A stretch of DNA of 45,443 bases. Source: a virus. Positions 34,122-42,083 of the stretch are shown piece by piece. The DNA lies in IMG/VR virus record IMGVR_UViG_3300024255_001176, positions 1 to 45,443 of that record; one strand, given 5' to 3'. The translations under genes were made by a program, and so were the position numbers. How positions within the stretch are numbered: the first letter of the stretch is position 1; the number at the start of each line of letters is the position of its first letter. The notes beneath the pieces were generated by a model that was not told the DNA's origin, ran no database searches, and saw nothing but the letters and a program-made list of their open reading frames with translations.

Positions 34122-35588
34122 ATGAGTACAATTACTAGGCACTTTATTAGTGACAATTTTCGTGCGACCAACTTAGTAGAGGGATATAATTTTACCAGAA
34201 GTGAATACGGAAAAACAGAACTTGTTGATAAAATCAATCTTTGGAAATACGCACTAACTTATAAATGTAATGCTAAATCTCAAGAAACAATTTTAATTGG
34301 AAGTCACACCCTCGATATTAACTATCTAGCTTGTATCTATGCATCAGCAGAACTTGGATTAAAAATTGCAGTAGTTGATTATATACGTGCAGACGATTTT
34401 AAAGATTCGGGATACAATGATCCAAAAACAGAAGCACTACTTCCAATAGATATATTTTTGCATGACTTTACTCGAAAGTATGCAGAAACAGAACCAGAAG
34501 GATTTGCAAAGTATGTATATTTTGAAAACATATCTAATAGAACATATAGTTTAGCAGACAATGATATTGATTTTACAGTTACAAGTAAAGAAGACTTTAA
34601 TAGGGCAGCAGGAATTTTTCCTAAACCTAATGACATTTTAATTAAAGCAACTACTAGCGGCACAACTAGCAAACCTAAAGTTATTGAGCATACACACGAA
34701 TTTATACGAGGTGTAGCTGAACGTAACATGTGGATGTTTGAAGATGTAGCATTGCATGTTAAGAATCTTAATCATGGTGCTAGTGCAGCAGTAACACTAT
34801 TTCCAGTATTAGCAAATGATAATGTTACTGAGCATGTAATTTATGCAATTAATGAAGATCATCCTATGGACGATTTAGTACAACAACTAGAACCGTACAG
34901 AGACAAGTTATCTACAGTTTCTTTTCCATATCCGTTCTTAATAGAAAAATTTATAGCAGCTAGTAAAGAAAATAATTTAACATGGCCAAAGTTGCGTATC
35001 TTAGTGTTAACATATACACTAAACAGTATAAAACTTGCAGCTCGCGACGGCATTATTAAAAATGTAACTAGCTTGTTTGGTTCTAATGAAACACTAGGAC
35101 CATTGTTTATAAATGTCTTTGATAAAGAACATTGGGATAAAGATTCAAAATTATACACTATATTTGATGACTGGTATAACTTAGAATTAGCAGAAGATGG
35201 AAAACTAATAGTTGATTTGCCAGTGTACAATAGAAAAGAAACTATGAGTGATGTATTTAAAATGGAAAATGGATTTTGGGCGCATCAAGGTAGAGATGAT
35301 TTATTGCGTATTAATGGCGAAGATATAAAAATGTCAATTATAGACGAATTAAATAAATCTCATGAAGACTATCATATAGTAGCTGATAGTATTAACCATT
35401 GCTTATACATAGCACATTGGGATAGTAAAACAGCAGAAGAAATTGAAAACTATGCTAATTTAGTTGAATCTAATTTTAAACAAGTAAAAGTAAAAACTTC
35501 AATGCAGTTAGTAAAGCAAAATTTTTATTATGGATTTAAAATAGATAACGAATTAATTAGAGAATATTTTAGACATCATATTTATTAG
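34122..35588 (+). CDS. ANL-superfamily adenylate-forming enzyme (acyl-CoA synthetase-like)
   Basis: A 488-residue protein with the phosphate-binding loop TTSGTTSKPKVIEHTH at 177-192, the hallmark of AMP-binding enzymes. SLFGSNETLGP at 317-327 is the YGxTE-like adenine motif, SDVFKMENGFWAHQGR at 376-391 replaces the TGD and hinge region, and DDLLRINGEDI at 392-402 is the conserved C-terminal-domain entry. NFYYGFKID near the end may hold the catalytic Lys. It would activate a carboxylic acid with ATP to an acyl-AMP for transfer to CoA, a carrier or another nucleophile. The N-terminus is shorter and divergent. It has its own late promoter. Confidence 0.8.
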   Translation: MSTITRHFISDNFRATNLVEGYNFTRSEYGKTELVDKINLWKYALTYKCNAKSQETILIGSHTLDINYLACIYASAELGLKIAVVDYIRADDFKDSGYNDPKTEALLPIDIFLHDFTRKYAETEPEGFAKYVYFENISNRTYSLADNDIDFTVTSKEDFNRAAGIFPKPNDILIKATTSGTTSKPKVIEHTHEFIRGVAERNMWMFEDVALHVKNLNHGASAAVTLFPVLANDNVTEHVIYAINEDHPMDDLVQQLEPYRDKLSTVSFPYPFLIEKFIAASKENNLTWPKLRILVLTYTLNSIKLAARDGIIKNVTSLFGSNETLGPLFINVFDKEHWDKDSKLYTIFDDWYNLELAEDGKLIVDLPVYNRKETMSDVFKMENGFWAHQGRDDLLRINGEDIKMSIIDELNKSHEDYHIVADSINHCLYIAHWDSKTAEEIENYANLVESNFKQVKVKTSMQLVKQNFYYGFKIDNELIREYFRHHIY

Positions 35589-35600
35589 GAGAAAAAAATA

Positions 35601-36035
35601 ATGATTAAAGAAACACATGCAAGAACAATAGCTAAAGCTGTAATTTATAGAGCCTTAGCTGTATTAGCAATTATGTTAATATCAGTTTATGTTATGGGAG
35701 CTACTTGGATAGAAGCAAGTCAAGTTGGCGCTATAGTTATTGTTCTCGGAACAACAATTTATTACATTCATGAAAGAGCTTGGTTGTTTACTACTTGGCT
35801 TCGATTTGAAGATGGTAAAGATAACCATTGGCGTAGCTTAATTAAAACTGTTATCTATAGAAGTCTTACAATGATAGCAGCATTTATCGTTGCTACTTTT
35901 GTCCTTAAAGCAACAACTAGCGGAGCAACTAGTTTTGCGTTAATGCAAGCAGCAACCAACATGACATTGTTTTATATTGTTGAAAGAATATTTAACATGT
36001 TTAGCTGGGGTGTTGTAATTGAGGACAAACAGTAA
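35601..36035 (+). CDS. DUF2061 integral membrane protein, two repeats
   Basis: A 144-residue membrane protein with two copies of the DUF2061 unit. Repeat 1: RTIAKAVIYRALAVLAIM at 8-25 and GTTIYYIHERAW at 50-61. Repeat 2: RSLIKTVIYRSLTMIAAF about 78-95 and TNMTLFYIVERIFN about 119-132. Each has two hydrophobic helices, so four membrane segments. The function of the family is unknown. AGGAG before the ATG is a strong ribosome site. It follows the ANL gene after 12 bp. Confidence 0.8.
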   Translation: MIKETHARTIAKAVIYRALAVLAIMLISVYVMGATWIEASQVGAIVIVLGTTIYYIHERAWLFTTWLRFEDGKDNHWRSLIKTVIYRSLTMIAAFIVATFVLKATTSGATSFALMQAATNMTLFYIVERIFNMFSWGVVIEDKQ

Positions 36036-37095
36036 AATAATAAACTTTGAAGTATTTTCAAAAGAAAATGATTCGTTAGAAAATACAACAAAGAAAAAAC
36101 TAAAAAATAGTATACTCGAAGCATCTAAGCAAGGGTATACTAGTATTTTAGGGTTAATGCTTGTTGACGGGTTTCTTTATAAAAATAATAATACTTGGAA
36201 TCAACTATATAACGATATTTTAGATTATGCTAATTCTTTACAAATAGAAGTTAAAATTGTAACTGGCCAGAGTTATAATAACAAGGTTAAATGTACCAAA
36301 ATACCATTTAACTTTAATCTACATACTGTATATAATAGTTATAAAGATACAACTGTATGCAACTATAGTAATACTAATAAATTTTTATTTCTTGGAGGAG
36401 TTCCTGACAGACCTAATCGTATAGGATTGTTATATGAATTGTACAAAAGAAACTTATTACAATATGCAGAGTGGAGTTTTTTTACTCCCTGGACACTAGA
36501 ACAAAAGACTAACTCTTTACAATATTTCTCTTCAACAAAAGATTATTATGATTTTATAAAATTTGCAGAGCGTAAGATTGATAATGTATATGAAGAATCT
36601 AAAACATACGGAACTGAAAAAAATCCTGTAGCAACTGAATGGACAAACAATTCATCTTGGATTGATCCTGCTGTTTATGCTAATACTGGTCTAAGCATTA
36701 TATCTGAAGGACATCCGGGGGACAACAATAACAACAGCAAATTTCTTACTGAAAAAACATACCGCGTGTTTGTACAAGGTCATCCGTTCTTGTTTGCTGG
36801 CAATGTACAAATGTTTGAATATATTAAAGATCTAGGATTTAAAACATTTGAAAATTACTTGCCTTATCCAGAGTATGCTACAGTAAAGGACGAGTCTAAA
36901 AGACTTAAATTATTAGTTGACAATTTAGAATATATCTTGCATAATAGAGTTAACTTTTCTAAAGATGTAGAATATAACAAAATTCATTTTTTCAATTTAG
37001 CAAAAGAAAATGCTAGAATTTTAAAAACGTTAAATGCTAGTAGTGCAGAACTTAATCACTACTTTAATAAAACAGGATTTGGACATTTACTATAA
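36019..37095 (+). CDS. TEKT-motif family protein, GT-B glycosyltransferase-like (fourth copy)
   Basis: A 358-residue relative of the proteins at 3805, 6039 and 8415. FLFLGGVPDRPNRIGLLYEL at 122-141, TGLSIISEGHP at 223-233, FLTEKTYRVFVQGHPFLFAG at 242-261 and DLGFKTFENYLPYPEY keep the family order. It starts at TTG 36019 because no ATG exists before the conserved part; GGGGTG at 36007-36012 is a possible ribosome site. It overlaps the DUF2061 gene by 17 bp. It lies far from the other three copies. Confidence 0.5.
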   Translation: MRTNSKIINFEVFSKENDSLENTTKKKLKNSILEASKQGYTSILGLMLVDGFLYKNNNTWNQLYNDILDYANSLQIEVKIVTGQSYNNKVKCTKIPFNFNLHTVYNSYKDTTVCNYSNTNKFLFLGGVPDRPNRIGLLYELYKRNLLQYAEWSFFTPWTLEQKTNSLQYFSSTKDYYDFIKFAERKIDNVYEESKTYGTEKNPVATEWTNNSSWIDPAVYANTGLSIISEGHPGDNNNNSKFLTEKTYRVFVQGHPFLFAGNVQMFEYIKDLGFKTFENYLPYPEYATVKDESKRLKLLVDNLEYILHNRVNFSKDVEYNKIHFFNLAKENARILKTLNASSAELNHYFNKTGFGHLL

Positions 37096-37107
37096 AGGAT
37101 AATATGA

Positions 37108-37593
37108 ATGTTACAGTATTACACTACTATTGATAATTTTTGGAAAGACGAATTGTCTACCCATAACTACACAAGGAATGTAGTTTGGGACGCTAAAAAT
37201 TTCAATCACTTAGATAAAGATTACTACAATAGCGGATATCTATTACAAAGTTTTAATGAAGAATTGTCCTGTGCAGAGCAATTTAAAGGCGTCTTAGACG
37301 CTCATACAGCGTCTGTAAGCTGGACTTGTATAATGCCTAATGTAATACTTCCAACACACAAAGACACGTTTTATACGCTTAGGCAAGAGCATAATATAGA
37401 AATAGAACGGTGTTTTAGATATCTTATATTTTTAGAAGATGCTACATTTGGTCATTATGTAGGCTTTGAAAATAGAAACATCACCAACTTTAAGGCAGGT
37501 GATGTTTGGAAGTTTGATTCTAAAGAATTGCACTATGCTTCAAATGCAAGCAACGTGCCTTTTCATACGTGTCAAGTAAGTACGTTTAATTAG
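37108..37593 (+). CDS. 2OG oxygenase-like protein
   Basis: A 161-residue protein with VILPTHKDTFY at 79-89 (His84, Asp86) and KELHYASNAS at 139-148 (His142), the iron ligands of a cupin-like 2OG oxygenase; RYLIFLEDATFGHYVGF is the strand region between. The 2-oxoglutarate ligand is unclear (FHTCQVS where Arg is expected). A perfect 10-bp inverted repeat lies inside the gene (37476-37485, 37498-37507). AAAGGA at 37094-37099 is the ribosome site. It meets the fibre gene tail-to-tail with a 4-bp overlap. Confidence 0.6.
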   Translation: MLQYYTTIDNFWKDELSTHNYTRNVVWDAKNFNHLDKDYYNSGYLLQSFNEELSCAEQFKGVLDAHTASVSWTCIMPNVILPTHKDTFYTLRQEHNIEIERCFRYLIFLEDATFGHYVGFENRNITNFKAGDVWKFDSKELHYASNASNVPFHTCQVSTFN

Positions 37594-39071
37594 TGTAGGT
37601 CTGTCCAAGCAGAGCCGTTGTAAACCTGTGCTTTGTTTGTAGCAGTTAAGTAAATCATCATGCCTGCTGCAGGAGTAGCAATAGCAGCATCTCTTGCTGT
37701 AGTATCTGCAAAACTATATAATTTAGCTGGACCGTAGAAGTTAGCACCTTGACTGCTAGTAAGTTCTAGTGCAGGTGTCAATGCATTGCCTGCGGCTGCG
37801 TTTTGTGTTGCTATCCAAAAGCCAGCTTTAACATTACCTGCTACAGGAGTATCGTTTACTTCAACTTTAAAAGCTGCTGCCGGTGTCGCTGTTCCTGCCG
37901 AATCACCGCCGATAAACAACATTGTTCCGATTTCATCACCTACTTGTAAGCCTGCTGGAGATCCTTCTGTTCCTCTAAATCTAGCTAGTTGCATTCCTAA
38001 ACCATCAACAGTGTCTGAATGTCCTAACGCTGAAAATTGTGCTCCGTCGGCATATGTGTCAGTTGTAGTAATTAACACAGCTGCTGGATTACTCGCATCA
38101 TCTCTTCCACTAAGATTTATAGTTGCAGAGTTTACTTGTTTTGAAGTTGTAGTTGAGTTATTAACATTGCCAAGTACAGTACTAGTTGAATCGTCGATAA
38201 TAATACTTGAATCGCCGCCAAATACACTACCTTTAATACTACCAAAAACATCACCTATATGATATCCTGTAGTATCGCCAGTTACGTTACCAAAGAATCC
38301 GTTTTGTGCTCTAACCTCACGTCCTTTGATATTAGCTACAGGTGTAACACCGTCTTGACCAATAGCAACGCCGTCCATTGTACCGCCGTCAATATTAGCA
38401 GTTGTAATGTTCATGCCGCCTGTAAATGTTGATAAACCAGGGCTTAGTATGTTACCTTCAACTTCCCCTGTAAATTTCTTTTGATTTGCATCTACAACAA
38501 CAGTACTGTCGTCGGCATATAAGTTACCAGTTAAGTTACCTATAATAGCTGCCGCTTGTAATGTATCATTTGATGCATTGTATAGTACACTACTACCAAC
38601 AGTGGTAATATTGTTTGTAACAGTTAATGATTCAGTAGTTAGTTCGCCGCTAATTACAGCACCTTCTGCCCACAAGTTATTCCATCTGCGGTTGTTAGTG
38701 CCTAAATTAAACTGTCCGTCTAATGCTGGTTTTAAGTTAGAGTTAATTACACCGCTAACATTAATAACATCACTGTCATCATTGCCCAACCCAATATTTC
38801 CAGTAGCATTAATAGTACCGTCAATATTGATATTACCTACACCTGTAATATTATTACTGTTAAGATCTAAATCGCCGCCTAGTTGCGGGCTAGTATCTCC
38901 TACAACAGATGTAAATGCATCTGCTTCTGTTGGACCAACAAGTACGCCCCCTAGTGTAGCACCATCGCCTACATATATTTTTTTGGTATCAGTTGCGTAT
39001 ATAAGTTCACCCTGTAGTGGGGTAACAAGCTGTCTTTCTGCATCTGAACCACGTCTTAGTCGTAACGCCAT
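37590..39071 (-). CDS. Tail-fibre/structural protein with Mtd-N-like start
   Basis: A 493-residue virion-type protein. The N-terminus MALRLRRGSDAERQLVTPLQ, then GELIYATDTKKIYVGDG, is the small domain found at the start of many phage tail fibres (Mtd N-terminal-like). The middle is rich in Gly, Asn, Thr and Ser with short beta-type repeats (NITGVGNINIDGT, GSVFGGDSS), and the end (KLYSFADTTARDAAI, then AQVYNGSAWTDLH) is the usual distal cap. It likely forms a trimeric fibre contacting the host. A GATAAATA late element and AGGAG precede it, fitting a late structural gene. It could be a target of the modifying enzymes to its right on the other strand. Confidence 0.8.
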   Translation of the reverse strand: MALRLRRGSDAERQLVTPLQGELIYATDTKKIYVGDGATLGGVLVGPTEADAFTSVVGDTSPQLGGDLDLNSNNITGVGNINIDGTINATGNIGLGNDDSDVINVSGVINSNLKPALDGQFNLGTNNRRWNNLWAEGAVISGELTTESLTVTNNITTVGSSVLYNASNDTLQAAAIIGNLTGNLYADDSTVVVDANQKKFTGEVEGNILSPGLSTFTGGMNITTANIDGGTMDGVAIGQDGVTPVANIKGREVRAQNGFFGNVTGDTTGYHIGDVFGSIKGSVFGGDSSIIIDDSTSTVLGNVNNSTTTSKQVNSATINLSGRDDASNPAAVLITTTDTYADGAQFSALGHSDTVDGLGMQLARFRGTEGSPAGLQVGDEIGTMLFIGGDSAGTATPAAAFKVEVNDTPVAGNVKAGFWIATQNAAAGNALTPALELTSSQGANFYGPAKLYSFADTTARDAAIATPAAGMMIYLTATNKAQVYNGSAWTDLH

Positions 39072-39105
39072 TTATCTATACTCCTGGAATAACATTTATT
39101 AATTG

Positions 39106-39113
39106 TATTTATC
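39106..39113 (-). promoter_or_regulatory. T4-late-like promoter for the fibre gene
   Basis: GATAAATA on the minus strand. Predicted start near 39100, giving a ~29-nt leader with AGGAG before the ATG at 39071. Structural genes are late in T4-like phages, so this fits. Confidence 0.6.
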
Positions 39114-39125
39114 CAATAGCAAAGA

Positions 39126-39455
39126 TTACTTTCTTTTCTTTAGAAACAATTTAGTGCGATTGGTAATGTCTTGTTTTAATCGCTGTGTATCAAGTCTAAA
39201 GTCAATGTTTGTAATAACATTTTCGTATTGATTAAATAAGTCTTCTAAGGTATCCTCTAATGATTCTGGACTACCGTTTTGTTTAAGTTTTCGAGTCTTA
39301 TCAATATCAATGTCCCAAATTTTTCCGTCTACAAAAAATACTCGAATTGAATCTAAGTATTCTAATGGTACAACTTGTACGTCTAGATCTTCAAATACTT
39401 CGGGCCAATGACTTATAACATCGGGTGGAAGAGAGGGGTCCTTTTTGTTAGGCAC
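39126..39455 (-). CDS. Conserved-looking phage protein of unknown function
   Basis: A 109-residue protein, charged and mostly helical at the C-terminus (LKQDITNRTKLFLKKRK). VPLEYLDSIRVFFVDGKIWDIDI at the centre suggests a small beta domain. I do not recognise it. It overlaps the next upstream gene by 8 bp, so the two are co-translated. Likely a virion-assembly or structural accessory by position next to the fibre gene, which is inference. Confidence 0.6.
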   Translation of the reverse strand: MPNKKDPSLPPDVISHWPEVFEDLDVQVVPLEYLDSIRVFFVDGKIWDIDIDKTRKLKQNGSPESLEDTLEDLFNQYENVITNIDFRLDTQRLKQDITNRTKLFLKKRK

Positions 39456-40062
39456 TCTCTTCAGTCACTTTTTTGGCTTGCTTTTTCTTAGTAGGAACTA
39501 ACTCTTCTGCTTGTTCTCTAAGTACTTTTGCTTCTTTAAATAAAGCATCTGCCTGTGACCTATATTGTGCTGCTAATTGATCGTCTGATAATACATCTGG
39601 TTGTGATGTATTTGTATAAGCTTCTGACGGATTAGCTACTGTTTCTGCTACCGGTGTTGTTTTACCGTCTTTGCCTTTTAATGCTAAGTCTGCAACAGTA
39701 ACGCCTTTTTGATCAGCAATAATTTTGTTTAGTTCTGATAAAAGAATAGTTGTAGTTCCATCAGGTACCATTTCAATTTCTTTAGTTGGCATCTTCATCA
39801 TTTTGCCAGTTGTATGAAATCCTGCTAACATATTTCTACCATCAGGTAATTGTGCTCTAGCCATTGCTTCACCAAACTCATATGCTTCTTGTCCAGCATT
39901 GCCTTCTACAGCAGTCATAAGTGCATCATGTTCTTCTGCCATTAGACTTTCTGTTTGTACGATAATACAATTGTCTGGTTCACCTGGAACGACCCTGTAT
40001 GCTACGATTACTTTTCTTTGATTGCGGGCTAATCGCCCAACGTGTTTAATAGCTCTTGCCAT
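39448..40062 (-). CDS. Phage protein of unknown function with C-terminal coiled coil
   Basis: A 204-residue protein. The first ~130 residues form a mixed domain (VIVAYRVVPGEPDNCIIVQT, then TTILLSELNKIIADQKG), followed by a low-complexity linker and a helix likely to coil (SDDQLAAQYRSQADALFKEA) and a Lys-rich end (TKKKQAKKVTEESA). Similar proteins are common in T4-like marine phages to my memory, without a known role. It lies 3 bp after the small acidic gene at 40066. Confidence 0.6.
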   Translation of the reverse strand: MARAIKHVGRLARNQRKVIVAYRVVPGEPDNCIIVQTESLMAEEHDALMTAVEGNAGQEAYEFGEAMARAQLPDGRNMLAGFHTTGKMMKMPTKEIEMVPDGTTTILLSELNKIIADQKGVTVADLALKGKDGKTTPVAETVANPSEAYTNTSQPDVLSDDQLAAQYRSQADALFKEAKVLREQAEELVPTKKKQAKKVTEESA

Positions 40063-40065
40063 AAT

Positions 40066-40311
40066 TTATGCTCCTTGTTCAGTTTCTGCAGCCTGTTGTG
40101 CCGCTTGAATTTCAGCTAAAAATGCTTCTAGTTTTGCGTAAGTTTGTCCTACGGTAACCATTTCATTTGGTTTAAATGTACCACGCTGACTAGCAACATC
40201 AATGATTTGCTTCAATGCTGCTAAATCATTAACTGTTAGTTCTGCACCAGTAGCCTGCTCGTTTTCCGGTGTTGCTGCGGGTGCTTCAGGTGCTTTTGTT
40301 TCTTTGCTCAT
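40066..40311 (-). CDS. Small acidic phage protein
   Basis: An 81-residue protein with an Ala/Pro/Glu-rich, disordered N-terminus (EAPAATPENEQATGAE) and a helical core (VNDLAALKQIIDVASQRGTF, then MVTVGQTYAKLEAFLAEIQ). No known motif. GGAG precedes its ATG. It is part of a three-gene set with the two genes to its left and may encode a small structural or chaperone-like protein; that is a guess from size and place. Confidence 0.6.
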   Translation of the reverse strand: MSKETKAPEAPAATPENEQATGAELTVNDLAALKQIIDVASQRGTFKPNEMVTVGQTYAKLEAFLAEIQAAQQAAETEQGA

Positions 40312-40351
40312 TTTAGTCTCCTATAATTAATTAAATGCGCTGTTAATATAT

Positions 40352-40630
40352 TTAAGTATATTTTAAATATGGACACGCCAAAGTGAAATAAGAACATTCC
40401 TTGGCATCTTCAAATCCTATTCGAATACATTGCTTTACAGTATTGTCTACTGTACTTAGTACCTTTGTTATGTAGAATCTTCCTTTTAGATTAAGTTCAA
40501 TCCACTTAGCTACAGAGTCTTCAATGTTATACATTACTGGCATAGTAATAGATTCAAAGTGTTCGACTGGAAAGTCAACTCTTCGAATATCAAAGAAGTT
40601 TAGTGCATTAGGTGTTTTATTTTTTATCAT
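40352..40630 (-). CDS. Small phage protein of unknown function
   Basis: A 92-residue protein with FFDIRRVDFPVEHFESITMP and IEDSVAKWIELNLKGRFYI, then a Cys-containing C-terminal strand (QCIRIGFEDAKECSYFTLAC). I do not recognise it. Its ATG overlaps the stop of the VWA gene (4 bp), so it is translated from the same message as that protein. An accessory to the VWA/MoxR pair is possible. Confidence 0.6.
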   Translation of the reverse strand: MIKNKTPNALNFFDIRRVDFPVEHFESITMPVMYNIEDSVAKWIELNLKGRFYITKVLSTVDNTVKQCIRIGFEDAKECSYFTLACPYLKYT

Positions 40631-41979
40631 GCTGCCTGTTCATCGTAGTGTGCAGTAATACCAAATGGTGCCTGCAACCCTTTATCATAATGGCTATGGA
40701 TAATAAACACTGTTTCGCAGTAGTCTGGGTCACCCCAACTATCCCAAGGCATACCATCTGTAAACATGATGAATTTCTTAGGCTGTATATTATGTTCTTT
40801 CATGTAAGTCCAGTTGACATCAAAGTCAGTACCACCGCCACCCATAATTTCGTAGTCTAATAAGTCATCTGCGCCATCGCCATTAAACTCTTGTTCGTTG
40901 TAAACTTTAGTATCAAAACACCATAACGTAATTTTGTAGTCTTGATATTCGTCCATTATACCTTTTACTTCACTTAAGAAGTCTGTAGCCTGTACATTGC
41001 CAATCGATCCACTCATATCTAAACAAATACACAAGTCAATTGTATCTTGAAAGTTCATACCTGGAAGTATTGCACCGCTCATTTGTCCTTTACGGTTTGG
41101 ACGCATAAATGTATAATCACTTTTAATAGTAGACTGTATTTGCTGTCGAAGTATTTCTCGCCAGTTCATCTTAGGTTCTGTAAGCTCAGATATCATACGT
41201 GCAACTTCTGCCGGAGTATTGCCAGCACCTGCACTTTGTGCAGCATTTATCATTGCTTCTTTTACTTCGTCTTTAATCTTTTTAATTTCGTCTTTAGAAT
41301 ATTTAGGCTTACTCTTAGAAACGTTATGTCCGTTACTGTCTTTGTCTTCTCCGTCACCGTCACTGTCTGAACCACCTTCGCCGTCCATGTCAAGGTGTTC
41401 ATCTAGCATTTCGCCAAGTTGTTCTAAGAACTCTTCACCGTTCTTTTTAGCTTCGTCAAACAACTCGTCATATATTTCTTCTGAAGTATGTTTTTCATAT
41501 TTGAAATCTTGATAACAGTCAACAATCTTAGGCTTAGTACCAATATTATCACGTACTAGTGTATTGTTTACTTTATAGTCAGCAGCAATGTTATACAACA
41601 TAGGATTACGACTACCTCTACGACCTAAGTGATCAAATACACAATGTAAGATTTCGTGTGCAATAACAAACTCAATTTCTTTATTGTCCATTGCATTAAA
41701 GAATTGCGTGTTATAATAAAGGTTACGACCGTCTACAGCGGCAGTACCTAACCATTCATCTGCGGCTAAGATGCGTAAACGTGTTGCCATGTTGCCAAAG
41801 AATGGATGACGCAAAAGCAAACCTACACGAGCAACTACAATACGATCGTATACTTCTACACGCATTTCTTCTAGTTGTTCTGGAGTAATGTTTGGATCAG
41901 GTTGCCAGTTTTTTAGTTTACTTGCAGTCTTTTCTGTAGACATTTGCATTGCTACACACTGTGGTAAAAAATCTAACAT
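40627..41979 (-). CDS. DUF2201-type metallopeptidase with VWA-like domain
   Basis: A 450-residue protein with two domains. N-terminal: VIAHEILHCVFDHLGRR with HEILH at 108-112, a zinc-peptidase HExxH motif. A long acidic, Asp/Ser-rich linker at about 192-225 follows. C-terminal: a von Willebrand A-type fold with the MIDAS-like DMSGSIG (Asp321, Ser323, Ser325) and GGGGTDFD at 380-387. Such proteins pair with MoxR ATPases, as here, to form remodelling complexes. The start is ATG 41979 with AGAGG before it. It is transcribed from a strong sigma70-type promoter (42013-42040). Confidence 0.85.
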   Translation of the reverse strand: MLDFLPQCVAMQMSTEKTASKLKNWQPDPNITPEQLEEMRVEVYDRIVVARVGLLLRHPFFGNMATRLRILAADEWLGTAAVDGRNLYYNTQFFNAMDNKEIEFVIAHEILHCVFDHLGRRGSRNPMLYNIAADYKVNNTLVRDNIGTKPKIVDCYQDFKYEKHTSEEIYDELFDEAKKNGEEFLEQLGEMLDEHLDMDGEGGSDSDGDGEDKDSNGHNVSKSKPKYSKDEIKKIKDEVKEAMINAAQSAGAGNTPAEVARMISELTEPKMNWREILRQQIQSTIKSDYTFMRPNRKGQMSGAILPGMNFQDTIDLCICLDMSGSIGNVQATDFLSEVKGIMDEYQDYKITLWCFDTKVYNEQEFNGDGADDLLDYEIMGGGGTDFDVNWTYMKEHNIQPKKFIMFTDGMPWDSWGDPDYCETVFIIHSHYDKGLQAPFGITAHYDEQAA

Positions 41980-42012
41980 ATTGCGCCTCTCATTGTTCTA
42001 ACTTATACATAT

Positions 42013-42040
42013 ATTATAGCATCTATATAGTATTTGTCAA
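42013..42040 (-). promoter_or_regulatory. Strong sigma70-type promoter for the VWA gene
   Basis: On the minus strand TTGACA (42040-42035) and TATAAT (42018-42013) are separated by 16 nt, a perfect pair of hexamers. Just after the -10 box is TATAAGTTAGAA (42007-41996), which also occurs at the same distance from the promoter at 43222-43249. Confidence 0.85.
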
Positions 42041-42042
42041 CC

Positions 42043-42077
42043 AAAAATAAGGGCGAGCCCAAAAGAACCCGCCCTTA
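42043..42077 (-). terminator. Rho-independent terminator after the MoxR gene
   Basis: On the minus strand TAAGGGCG and CGCCCTTA form a perfect 8-bp stem around a 14-nt loop, followed by a T-rich run (ATTTTTGG). It lies a few bases after the stop at 42084 and directly before the next promoter, separating the two genes. Confidence 0.75.
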
Positions 42078-42083
42078 ATAGTA

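Noticed and set aside
1-37593. RiPP-type cluster because of SPASM radical SAM genes
   Set aside because: No short precursor peptide with a leader and core was found next to any radical SAM gene; kept only as a possibility within the general modification idea.
37590-39071. Diversity-generating retroelement, because of the Mtd-N-like fibre start
   Set aside because: No reverse transcriptase gene and no template/variable repeat pair seen; the N-terminal domain is common in many fibres.
37786-39102. Long plus-strand open frames opposite the fibre gene
   Set aside because: Low-complexity Ser/Pro/Leu-rich translations without ribosome sites; the minus-strand fibre frame is far more convincing.
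40312-40351. Promoter before the small acidic gene at 40311
   Set aside because: The gap and the gene end upstream are AT-rich with several weak -10-like and late-like matches, but none has a convincing partner hexamer or spacing.
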